The notes below the pieces were generated by a model. The model worked only from the letters and a program-made list of their open reading frames with translations, was not told the DNA's origin and searched no databases. The translations under genes and the position numbers were made by a program. Below, piece after piece: positions 17,899 to 26,413 of a stretch of 64,000 nt of DNA. The number at the start of each line of letters is the position of its first letter. The first letter of the stretch is position 1. Origin of the DNA: Actinoplanes sp. L3-i22 (GTDB lineage: Bacteria; Actinomycetota; Actinomycetes; Mycobacteriales; Micromonosporaceae); NCBI RefSeq assembly GCF_019704555.1, contig NZ_AP024745.1:2352001-2416000 (forward strand). Reading direction: 5' to 3'.

Positions 17899-20800
17899 TC
17901 AGTGGCTCTTCTTCGCCGAGACGACGATGCCGCCGCTGGTCAGGCGGGTCGGCAGCGGCTGGCTGAAGACCGTCCGGCCGGTCCGGGCGTCCCAGATCCG
18001 GACGGCCAGCCGGTCGGTGCCGTCGACCGCGGAGACCAGGAACCGGTAGGAGCCGGCGCCGTTGATCGTGCCGGTGCCCTGATAGGTCGCGGTCCCGCCG
18101 ACGATCAGCGGCGCGGTCTGCGACGTGGACCGGAAGTCCAGATCACCACCCGCGAACCGGAGCCACGTGCGGCCGCTGCCGGATCCGCCGACCTTCTTCG
18201 CGGCCGCGGCGGATCCGGCGGCATTCTTCGAGGCTGCGGCCGATCCGGCGGTGAAGGCGAACTCGACCGTGCCGCCCGCGCGGATGCCGTCCAGGCAACC
18301 GGCCGATGCGGTCAGGGTGCCGTTGCCGGCGACCTGACCGCCGCCCGCGACATACGTGACCACGTGCGGCGCGGTCACCGTGGACGCGGCCCCGTCGTCG
18401 TCACGGACCGTGACCGACGGCTCGAAGACGTCACCCGTGGTGTAGGCGTGCGTCACCACGCAGAGTCCGCCACCGACCGTGCCGGTCGAGGCGGAACCGT
18501 CGCCCCACGACGCCGTACAGGAAAGGGTGTCGTTGGCGCCGCGGTCCGTGACCGGAACGCTGAGCGTGACCACCCTGCCGGTCGCGACCGGCTCGGTCGG
18601 CGCGCTCGGAGCCGACGCGGCCGGGCTGACATTGCCCACCGTGACCAGCGCCGAGTCCCGGCTCCCGCCGGCGGCCAGCGTGACCGTGTAGGTGCCGTCG
18701 TCGGTGCAGGTCACCGCCGTCGCAACGGCGTGCGCGTCGGCAAAGGCACAGGTGGCGCCGGCGTCCACGTCGTCACCCGCGGTCCAGGACCACGTCGGCG
18801 GGTTGGCGTCGTTGGAGACCGAGCCGGTGATCGGGATCGCGCTGCCCTCCGGGCCGGTGACGTCCGCGCCCGCGTGCGCCACGGTCACCGGGTCCACGCT
18901 CTCCAGCGTCGGCACCACCGGGTTGATCTTTCCGTCCGCACCGAACGTGAGCCGGTCGATCGTGGTCTCCCGGTGCGTGCCGTCGCCGCCGGGGATCGCG
19001 AACCGGTGGTACGCGATGTACCAGTCGTCGCTGTTCGGGGCGCGGACCACCGAGTGGTGCCCGGTCCCGAGGATGCCGAGCGACGCGTCCTTGGCCAGGA
19101 TCACCCCGATCCGGTCGCTCCACGGCCCGGTCGGCGAGCTGCCGGTCGCGTACGCGACCCGGTAGTCCGCACTGCGCGTGTCGTTCTCCGACCACATGAA
19201 GTAGTAGGTCCCGTTCCGCTTGATCACGAACGAGCCCTCGTTGTAGTTCGCCGGGTGGTACGTCTTCACCTGCGCCGGGTCGAACGAGACCATGTCGTCG
19301 TTCAGCGGCACCTGGTAGGAGTTGCCGTTGCCCCAGTACAGGTAGGACTTCCCGTCGTCGTCGGTGAACACCGCCGAGTCGATCATCTGCCCGCTGTAGC
19401 TCCCGGACGCGACGAGTGGTTTGCCAAGCGCGTCGGTGAACGGCCCGGCCGGGTTGTCGGCGACCGCCACGCCCAGCTGCTTGGCCGTGTTTCCGCTGGC
19501 CAGCCCACCGGAGAAGTAGAAGTAGTACTTGCCGTCGCGGGTAGCGATCGTCGGCGCCCAGGCGCTGTTGTCGGCCCACGAGACGTCCGGCCCGAGGTCG
19601 AGGATCACCCCGTGGTCGGTCCAGTGCGTCAGATCCTTCGACGAGAACGCATGGAATTGTGTGCCTGACCAGCTCGCGAACCCGTCGGTCGTCGGATACA
19701 TCCAGAACGTGTCGCCGAAGACGGTGATGTTCGGGTCGGCGTTCAACCCCGGCAGAACCGGGCTTCGCATCACCAGCGCTGAGACGGTCCAGGTCCGCTT
19801 CGCACCATCTCCGCCGATTATTTGGTACGTGACGGGCCGGCTGAAGTCCTGCACCGTCCCCGACGCCGGGCTGATCGTCGCCCCTTCGGCCAGGGTGAAC
19901 TGCGGCGCGAGCGCGGCCACGTCGGTGCCCTCGGCGACCGGCAGTTTCACCGTCCCCGCCGCGTCGTCGACGATCGCGTCCACCTTGAGCTGCGGCAGGG
20001 TGACCCCGCCGACCGACGCGCCCTTCCCGGCCAGGTTCAGGATCTGCGCGCTGGTCAGGGCGGTGTTGTAGATCCGGAAGTCGTCGACCGATCCGGAGAA
20101 GTACGGATCGGCCGAGTAGAGCGACCTGCCGACGTACCCCGAATAGCTTTTCGACGCGTCGTAGAGGTCCCCGGGTTTGACGGTGACCCCGGTGGCCGAG
20201 GCGACCTTGCGCCCGTTGAGGTACATCGTGGCCGTGCCGGTCGGGCCGTCGACGGTCACCGCGAGGTGCTGCCAGCTGCCGCCGGGCAGCGCCGCGCCGG
20301 TCGCCAGCTTCGACTCGGCCGACCAGCTCCCGGTGGTGATCGCCGAGTAGAGCACCGACGAGCCGTTGGACGGGCTGGTGAACAGGTACTTTGTGCTGTC
20401 CGGGCCGAGGCCGTAGATCCACTGGTTGACCGTGGTGGACGCGGTCCATTTGGCCCAGAGCGAGACGGTCGCGCTGGTCGCGCCCTTGAGCACGCCGTTC
20501 GGGATGGTCACGTAGGAGCCGCCGGAGAGGGTGACCGCGGTGCCGTCGAGCGCCGGCTTGTTGAGGTAGGTCCCGTCGAAGCCGTTGCCCGAGGAGTCCT
20601 TGGCGACCGTGCCGCCGGTCTCGTCGAACTTGTACTGCAGGCGCAGGCCGGGGGCGGGCGCCGGCGGCTCGTACCGGGCGGAGATCCGGTCGTACTCGGC
20701 CTGGGTGACCGGCAGGACCGTGCCGTGCCGGGGCCGCGCCGGCAGCGTGTACCTCGTCTCCGCCGTCCACTTCCCGGAGTCCAAGTCGGTGGTGGAGAAC

Positions 20801-22887
20801 GGCACGTAGCCGCGGCCGCCGTACTCGTCGATGAACAGGTACCACTTGTCCTCGGTGTTGCTCTTGAAGACCAGCGGGCCCTCGCCGCGCGACAGGTCGG
20901 GGGAGCCGATGCACTCGGAGACGAAGTCGTAGTCCAGGTCGAGGACGTCGGTGGACTTCTCCTCGATGACGTACTTGCTGCACGGCGACGACGAGCCGTT
21001 GTTCCGCTCGTCCTTGGTGAACCGATAGTACTGCCCGTCGTGCTCGACCATCGTCGAGTCGATCACCGAGTAGCCCGGGTCCTTCCACACCTTCGGCTCG
21101 CTGAACGTGTAGAAGTCGCGGGTGGTCGCGTACATCATCTTGTTGTAGGTGGTCCCGGTGTGCCCGGTGTCCGCCGCGTCATAGATCTTCGAGGCCCAGA
21201 ACACGACGTACGCGCCGAGCTTGTTGTCGTAGAACGCCTCCGGCGCCCAGGTGTTGCCGGCGGTGTCCGGGGAGACCTTGACCAGCCGCTGGTTCGTCCA
21301 GTTGACCAGGTCGGTGGACTCCCACACCATGATCGATTTGCTGCCGGAGCGCTGCGAGGCGTCCCAGTCGCCGTTGCCGTAGATCTTGAGGTCGGTGGCG
21401 ATCTGGTAGAACTTGTCGCCCTCGGGCGAGCGGATGATGAACGGGTCGCGCAGGCCCTGGGTGCCCAGCGTCGAGGTGAGCACCGGCTGCCCGTCGTTGA
21501 TCTCACGCCAGCTCAGCGGGTCGTTGCCGTTGCTCAGCGCGTGGTAGATCTGCTCGCCGTTCGCGTAGCCCTCGCCGGTGAAGTAGCTGAACAGGTAGCC
21601 CTTGAGCGGCTCCTGCGCGGGCAGTTCCGGCACCTTCGCGAGGAAGTCCCGGGTCGCGCTCGCGCTGCCCCTGGTCACGGTCGCGGTCAGCGTCACAGTG
21701 GCCGGGCCGGTGCCGTGCGCGGGCCGGTGCACCTCGCCTGCGGCGCTGATCACGGCCGGGTCGCTGCTGGTCCAGGTCGCTGTCGTGCCGCCGGCTCCGC
21801 TGCCGGGCAGGGCGAGATTTCCCCGTACGTCGTCGATGTTCCTGATCTGCAGGGTCTTCGCCGCCGCCTCGGCCGTGGCCGCGTCGTCGAGCTCGGCCCG
21901 GACGGTGATCGCGAAGGTCTTCGCGGCCTGGACCGTGCCCCGCCGGATCGTCGCGGTCAGCGTGGCGTGCGCGTCGGGCTGCCCGGCCCGCGGGCGGGTG
22001 ACCGCACCGGCGTCGGTGAGCACCGCGGAGTCGCTGCTCGACCAGGTCAGTTTCGAGCCGTTCGCGGCGGTCGCCGGCAGGCTCAGGTTCGCCGTCAGCG
22101 CGCTGGTGTCGCCGAGGTCGAGGGCCTGCCGGTCGGCCTCCACCGCGGTCTCGTTGACCGGCGTGGCCAGCGTGTCCACCTCGTCGGCGGCGAGCGCCCG
22201 GTCGTAGACCCGGATGTCGCGCAGGCCGCCCTTGAGGTACCGGTCGCCGGTGTAGAGCGAGCGGCCGAAGTAGTTCGCGCTGGTCGAGCCGCCACCGATC
22301 GCGCTCGGCGGGATGCTGATCGCGGTGTTCGTGGCGACCGCGACGCCGTCCTCGTAGAGTGTCCCGGTCGTCCCGGTCTGGGTGTAGGCGACGTGCTTCC
22401 AGGCGTTGCGGGTCAGGTTGTAGCCGGTGGCCGGCCGGGTGTTCTGCTCGCCGCTCCAGTTGCCCAGCGAGATCGCGTTGCGGAAACTGTCGCCGGTCGC
22501 GAAGAGGTAGCCGTTGCCGTAGCCGGTCGACGTATCGGTGTTGCCGAATCCGTAGAGGAAGTACGGCGTCGCCTGTGCACTGTCCAGCTTCACGTCGAAC
22601 GCGACGGTGACCGCGTCCAGATCGGCCAGTAGATCGTTCGGCGCCCGCACGTACGTGCTGGTCCCGTCGAGGGTCAGCCCCTGTTCGCCGGTCCAGGTCG
22701 CGCCCGTGACGGCACCGTCGCGGCCGTGGCCGGAGGCGTCGGCGGCGACCGCGCCGGACTTCTCGTCCAGCTTGTACCAGAGCAGCAGCCCGTCGTCGGC
22801 GGCCGCGGCGGCGGGGGAGGTGATGGCGAGCGTGCCGGTGAGGAGGGAGGCCATTGTCAGGAGCGTTAACAATTTAGACCGAGGCAT
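17899..22887 (-). CDS. Secreted giant enzyme with two GH43 domains and two LamG domains
   Basis: A 1662-residue exported protein. Order: signal peptide (1-28, ending AAAA), LamG/concanavalin-like domain (about 30-230), two Ig-like domains (about 240-440), GH43 domain A (about 445-760), second LamG (about 765-960), a linker beta domain, GH43 domain B (about 1070-1370), PKD/Ig-like domains and a C-terminal beta module. Domain A has LRDPFI (base Asp) and GEGPLVF (acid Glu); domain B has NADPNI, DSAVFTDDDG and NEGSFVI. The catalytic carboxylates therefore look intact in both. GH43 members are mostly arabinofuranosidases, arabinanases, xylosidases or galactosidases; two different domains in one chain suggest concerted removal of arabinose side chains and backbone attack. 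The gene is divergent from the SARP regulator and has a LacI-type operator 38 bp upstream. Confidence 0.87.
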   Translation of the reverse strand: MPRSKLLTLLTMASLLTGTLAITSPAAAAADDGLLLWYKLDEKSGAVAADASGHGRDGAVTGATWTGEQGLTLDGTSTYVRAPNDLLADLDAVTVAFDVKLDSAQATPYFLYGFGNTDTSTGYGNGYLFATGDSFRNAISLGNWSGEQNTRPATGYNLTRNAWKHVAYTQTGTTGTLYEDGVAVATNTAISIPPSAIGGGSTSANYFGRSLYTGDRYLKGGLRDIRVYDRALAADEVDTLATPVNETAVEADRQALDLGDTSALTANLSLPATAANGSKLTWSSSDSAVLTDAGAVTRPRAGQPDAHATLTATIRRGTVQAAKTFAITVRAELDDAATAEAAAKTLQIRNIDDVRGNLALPGSGAGGTTATWTSSDPAVISAAGEVHRPAHGTGPATVTLTATVTRGSASATRDFLAKVPELPAQEPLKGYLFSYFTGEGYANGEQIYHALSNGNDPLSWREINDGQPVLTSTLGTQGLRDPFIIRSPEGDKFYQIATDLKIYGNGDWDASQRSGSKSIMVWESTDLVNWTNQRLVKVSPDTAGNTWAPEAFYDNKLGAYVVFWASKIYDAADTGHTGTTYNKMMYATTRDFYTFSEPKVWKDPGYSVIDSTMVEHDGQYYRFTKDERNNGSSSPCSKYVIEEKSTDVLDLDYDFVSECIGSPDLSRGEGPLVFKSNTEDKWYLFIDEYGGRGYVPFSTTDLDSGKWTAETRYTLPARPRHGTVLPVTQAEYDRISARYEPPAPAPGLRLQYKFDETGGTVAKDSSGNGFDGTYLNKPALDGTAVTLSGGSYVTIPNGVLKGATSATVSLWAKWTASTTVNQWIYGLGPDSTKYLFTSPSNGSSVLYSAITTGSWSAESKLATGAALPGGSWQHLAVTVDGPTGTATMYLNGRKVASATGVTVKPGDLYDASKSYSGYVGRSLYSADPYFSGSVDDFRIYNTALTSAQILNLAGKGASVGGVTLPQLKVDAIVDDAAGTVKLPVAEGTDVAALAPQFTLAEGATISPASGTVQDFSRPVTYQIIGGDGAKRTWTVSALVMRSPVLPGLNADPNITVFGDTFWMYPTTDGFASWSGTQFHAFSSKDLTHWTDHGVILDLGPDVSWADNSAWAPTIATRDGKYYFYFSGGLASGNTAKQLGVAVADNPAGPFTDALGKPLVASGSYSGQMIDSAVFTDDDGKSYLYWGNGNSYQVPLNDDMVSFDPAQVKTYHPANYNEGSFVIKRNGTYYFMWSENDTRSADYRVAYATGSSPTGPWSDRIGVILAKDASLGILGTGHHSVVRAPNSDDWYIAYHRFAIPGGDGTHRETTIDRLTFGADGKINPVVPTLESVDPVTVAHAGADVTGPEGSAIPITGSVSNDANPPTWSWTAGDDVDAGATCAFADAHAVATAVTCTDDGTYTVTLAAGGSRDSALVTVGNVSPAASAPSAPTEPVATGRVVTLSVPVTDRGANDTLSCTASWGDGSASTGTVGGGLCVVTHAYTTGDVFEPSVTVRDDDGAASTVTAPHVVTYVAGGGQVAGNGTLTASAGCLDGIRAGGTVEFAFTAGSAAASKNAAGSAAAAKKVGGSGSGRTWLRFAGGDLDFRSTSQTAPLIVGGTATYQGTGTINGAGSYRFLVSAVDGTDRLAVRIWDARTGRTVFSQPLPTRLTSGGIVVSAKKSH

Positions 22888-22924
22888 GATCTTCCTTGCT
22901 GACGTGTCGTCGGTGTTTCCCGAG

Positions 22925-22938
22925 TGTTAACGCTCACA
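22925..22938. promoter_or_regulatory. LacI-type operator before the double-GH43 gene
   Basis: TGTTAACGCTCACA is an imperfect palindrome with central CG. One half (TGTTAAC) matches the TGTTTACG sites at 3365 and 39487; the other half, read on the minus strand as TTGTGAGCGTT, matches the site at 51448. A second short related piece (GCGTTAAC) occurs inside the gene start at 22863. Confidence 0.6.
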
Positions 22939-23042
22939 AGAACCGAGTCAAGATCCTCGATGCGATGGGTGTGCCGGATACCCGGTGTCGGCAGGACGAC
23001 TGGAGCACCCCGGACCCGCCGCCGAGTTGTAGCGTCGCCCGC

Positions 23043-25826
23043 GTGCGGGTGAGGCTGCTCGGATCCGTCGATGTGGAGGGTGAGGGCGTGCCGCGGCCGG
23101 TGTCCGGCCTGCGGCGCCGAGCGGTGCTGGCCGTGCTCGCGCTCGCCGCCGGCGAGGTGGTGAGCACCGACCACCTGATCGACGTGGTGTGGAACGGCCG
23201 GCCGCCGGCGACCGCCCGGAACACGTTGCAGAGCCACGTCTCCTACCTGCGGCGCATGCTCGGCGGCCGGGAGAGCATCGTGGCCCGGGCACCCGGCTAC
23301 CTGCTGACCGTCGGCACCGATCTGCAGGTCGCCGCCGACCTGATCGAGGAGAGCCGGCAGACGGCCGACCCGGACCGCAAAGTGGCCCGGCTGGGCGCTG
23401 CCCTGAACCTGTGGCGGGGTCCGCCGCTGGCCGGTCTGACCGGGCTGAGTCGCCTGGAGGGCGAGGCCGAGCGCCTGGCCGGCATCCGTCTCGACGCGGT
23501 GCGGGCCCTGCTGGACGCGCGTCTGGCGCGGGGCGAGCACGCCGCGGTGGTCCCCGAGCTGACCGAGCTGATCCGGCACCAGCCGCACCACGAGCACCTG
23601 CACGGGCAGTTGATGCTCGCGCTCTACCGCGCCGGGCGGCAGGCCGACGCGTTGCGGGTGTACCAGCGGTTGCGCCGCAGCCTCGCCGACGACCTCGGCG
23701 TCGATCCCGGGACGCCGGTCAGCGAGTTGCAGGCCGCCGTCCTGCGTCACGATCCCTCGCTCGACCCGCCGGAACCCCGTACCGAGCCGGATGGGCGGGA
23801 CGGGTCGGTACCGCGGCAGCTGCCCGGCGACGTCCCCGGCTTCACCGGGCGCGACAGCACGCTGGCCGAGCTGGACGCGCTGCTCGAGCCGGCCGCCGAG
23901 CCCTGTGCGGTGCGGGTCGCCGCGATCACCGGCACCGCGGGTGTCGGCAAGACCGCGCTGGCCGTCCACTGGGCGCACCGGGCCGCCGGCCGTTTCCCGG
24001 ACGGGCAGCTGTTCGTGAACCTGCGCGGGTTCGCCCCGGAGGCACGTGCCGTGGACCCGGCGGAGGCGGTGCGCCAGTTCCTCGACGCGCTCGGCGTGCC
24101 GGCCGGGCGGATCCCCGCCGACCCGGACGCGCAGGCCGCGCTCTACCGGACCCGGCTGGCCGGTCGGCGCACGCTGATCGTGCTCGACAACGCGCGCGAC
24201 AGCGCCCAGGTGCGGCCGCTGCTGCCCGGCTCGCCGGACTGCCTGGTGGTGGTGACCAGCCGGCACGAGCTGTCCGGACTGGTCGCCGAGGGCGCCCGGC
24301 CGATCGGCGTGGAGTTGCCGGCGGCGGCCGAGGCCCGCGAGCTGCTGGTCCGGCGGATCGGCGCCGCGCGGGCCGCCGCGGAGCCGGACGCGGTCGACGA
24401 GATGGTCGCCCGGAGCGCGCGGCTGCCGCTGGCGCTGACCGTGGTGGCCGCCCGCGCGGCGATCCACCCCCGGCTGCCGCTGCGCACGGTGGCCGCCGAG
24501 ATGCGCAACGCCGGCTGCCGGCTGGCGGTGCTCACCGGCGACGACCCGAGCAGTGACGTGCGGGCGGTCTTCTCCTGGTCGTACCGGGCGCTGACCCCGC
24601 CGGCCGCCCGGTTGTTCCGGCTGTTGTCGCTGCACCCGGGACCGGATCTGTCGGCGCCGGGGGCGGCCGCGCTCGCCGGGGTGCCGGTGGAGCGCGTCCG
24701 TCCGATGGTGGAGGAGCTGGCCCGGGCGAGCCTGCTGATGCAGCACGCGGCCGGCCGATACGGGTTCCACGACCTGCTGTGCGCCTACGCGAGCGGCCTG
24801 GCCGAGCAGGTCGACCCGGCCGAGGACCGGGGCGCCGCGGTGCGCCGGGTTCTCGACCACTACTTCCGCTGCGCGTACGCGTCCGACCGGCTGCTGTATC
24901 CGGCGCGCGACCCGCTCACCCCGCCACCCGCGCCACCCGCCCCGGACGCCGGGCAACCGGGCGACGAGCAACAGGCGCTGACCTGGTTCGCCGCCGAGCA
25001 TCGCACCCTGCTGGCCGCCGTGCACCTGGCCGTCGCCACGCACCTCGACGATCGGGTCTGGCGCCTCGCGTGGACGATGGTCACCTTCCTCAACCGCACG
25101 GGCCACTGGCACGACCTGACCACCGTCGGCTTCACCGCGCTGGCGGCCGGGCGGCGGCTGGGCGATCAGTTCGCGCAGGCGCAGGCGCACTGCTTCCTGG
25201 CGTACGCGAAGACCCGGCTCGGCCACTTCGAGGCCGCCGACACCGAGTTGCGGCAGGCTCTCGCGCTCTTCGACAGCGCCGGTGACCGGGCCGGCCGGGC
25301 CCACGTGCACCTGAACCTCGCGTACACCATGGACCGTCGCGGCCGGTGGCCGGACGCGCTCGGGCACGCCCGGCTGGCCCTGGAGCTGTACCGGTCGGCC
25401 GGCCACGAACGGGGCCGGGCCATCGCGCTCAACTCGGTGGGCTGGTGCCACGCCCTGCTCGGCCAGTACGAGCAGGCCCGGGACTGCTGCCTGGAGGCCC
25501 TGCCGCTGCTGGTGGAGCTGGGCGACCGCAACGGCCAGGCCGACACCTGGGACAGCCTGGGGCTGGCCCAGGCCAGGCTGGGCCGGCACGACGAGGCGAT
25601 CGCCTCCTACCGCCACGCGGTCGACCTGATCCAGCGGCTGGGCGACCACTACCGGGAGGCGACCACGCTGGTCAACCTGGGGGAGGCGCAGCACGCGGCG
25701 GGGGACGCGGCGGCCGCCGGCGAGACCTGGTGCCGGGCGCTGGCCATCCTGGAGCGACTGCGGCACCCGGACGCTCCGGTGCTGCGCGACCGGCTCGCCG
25801 GTCTCGCCGTCCCGTGCCTGGGGTGA
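23043..25826 (+). CDS. AfsR-like SARP regulator (BTAD, NB-ARC, TPR)
   Basis: A 927-residue regulator. Residues 1-95 form an OmpR-type winged helix (RVRLLGSVDVEG ... LRRRAVLAVLALAAG ... SHVSYLRRMLG), residues about 100-245 the BTAD domain (HHEHLHGQLMLALYRAGRQ), then an NB-ARC ATPase with P-loop GTAGVGKT (297-304) and a C-terminal run of TPR repeats (about 680-920). The architecture is that of AfsR-type pleiotropic regulators. The GTG start fits the SARP N-terminus; no clear RBS is seen, so translation may be leaderless or nearly so. Its downstream neighbour carries an 11-bp direct-repeat element, a likely binding site of this class. Confidence 0.92.
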   Translation: MRVRLLGSVDVEGEGVPRPVSGLRRRAVLAVLALAAGEVVSTDHLIDVVWNGRPPATARNTLQSHVSYLRRMLGGRESIVARAPGYLLTVGTDLQVAADLIEESRQTADPDRKVARLGAALNLWRGPPLAGLTGLSRLEGEAERLAGIRLDAVRALLDARLARGEHAAVVPELTELIRHQPHHEHLHGQLMLALYRAGRQADALRVYQRLRRSLADDLGVDPGTPVSELQAAVLRHDPSLDPPEPRTEPDGRDGSVPRQLPGDVPGFTGRDSTLAELDALLEPAAEPCAVRVAAITGTAGVGKTALAVHWAHRAAGRFPDGQLFVNLRGFAPEARAVDPAEAVRQFLDALGVPAGRIPADPDAQAALYRTRLAGRRTLIVLDNARDSAQVRPLLPGSPDCLVVVTSRHELSGLVAEGARPIGVELPAAAEARELLVRRIGAARAAAEPDAVDEMVARSARLPLALTVVAARAAIHPRLPLRTVAAEMRNAGCRLAVLTGDDPSSDVRAVFSWSYRALTPPAARLFRLLSLHPGPDLSAPGAAALAGVPVERVRPMVEELARASLLMQHAAGRYGFHDLLCAYASGLAEQVDPAEDRGAAVRRVLDHYFRCAYASDRLLYPARDPLTPPPAPPAPDAGQPGDEQQALTWFAAEHRTLLAAVHLAVATHLDDRVWRLAWTMVTFLNRTGHWHDLTTVGFTALAAGRRLGDQFAQAQAHCFLAYAKTRLGHFEAADTELRQALALFDSAGDRAGRAHVHLNLAYTMDRRGRWPDALGHARLALELYRSAGHERGRAIALNSVGWCHALLGQYEQARDCCLEALPLLVELGDRNGQADTWDSLGLAQARLGRHDEAIASYRHAVDLIQRLGDHYREATTLVNLGEAQHAAGDAAAAGETWCRALAILERLRHPDAPVLRDRLAGLAVPCLG

Positions 25827-25830
25827 TTCG

Positions 25831-25863
25831 TTTCAGCGCCGCATCAGCGCCGTTCCAGCGCCC
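25831..25863 (+). promoter_or_regulatory. Three 11-bp direct repeats (candidate SARP site)
   Basis: TTTCAGCGCCG, CATCAGCGCCG and TTCCAGCGCCC, exact 11-bp period, starting 5 bp after the SARP stop codon and ending 71 bp before the next start. Over the first 29 positions it differs from the element at 10862 at only two, while the sequence after it is unrelated. Confidence 0.65.
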
Positions 25864-25934
25864 CTTGCGACGATCTGCGGTGACAGCCGGCGACCGGGCC
25901 GGACCCGGCCGCCTCACGAGGGGGAAGGAAACCC

Positions 25935-26336
25935 ATGTTCCGCATTCTCGGCAGTGCCGCCGCGGTGGCGACGGCGCTGGCTCTGGCCGCTCCGGCGGCC
26001 GCGGTCGCGGACACGCAGACCGACTACTCGATCAACCTCAGCAAGAGCTCGGCCACCCTGGTCGAGGGTGGCATCGCCACGAACCATCTGACCTTCACCG
26101 TGATCCCCCGGCTGGAGGACACCCGGGTGACCCTGAGCGTGACCGGGCTGCCCAGCGGCGTCACGTCGCGGTTCCTCCCGGCCACGCCGTTCCTGGACGG
26201 CAGTTCGAGCCTGTTCCTGACCGCTCCGGCGCCGGCGCCCGTCGGCACGTACACGGTCACGATCAACGCGCTCACCCGCAACAGCAACCCGGAGGCCGCA
26301 TCGGCGAGTTTCACGCTGACCGTCCTCGGCGGTTAG
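25935..26336 (+). CDS. Small secreted Ig-fold protein
   Basis: A 133-residue exported protein: signal peptide 1-26 (ending AVADT), then one beta-rich domain of about 100 residues (YSINLSKSSATLVEGGI ... GTYTVTINALTRNS ... FTLTVLGG) resembling a single bacterial Ig-like unit. It has no cysteine in the mature part and no anchor. RBS GGGGAAGGAA precedes the ATG. Position and promoter suggest control by the adjacent SARP regulator. Function unknown. Confidence 0.75.
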   Translation: MFRILGSAAAVATALALAAPAAAVADTQTDYSINLSKSSATLVEGGIATNHLTFTVIPRLEDTRVTLSVTGLPSGVTSRFLPATPFLDGSSSLFLTAPAPAPVGTYTVTINALTRNSNPEAASASFTLTVLGG

Positions 26337-26351
26337 CACTCCGGTGACCGG

Positions 26352-26395
26352 TCATGGCCGGGCGCTGTCGCGGTTCGCGGCGGGCCCGGCCATGA
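26352..26395. terminator. Hairpin terminator between convergent genes
   Basis: TCATGGCCGGGC and GCCCGGCCATGA are perfect 12-bp arms round a 20-nt loop, placed between the small secreted gene and the histidine kinase stop, so it can act on both strands. Confidence 0.65.
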
Positions 26396-26413
26396 TCCGG
26401 TGGTCCGAAGTGC

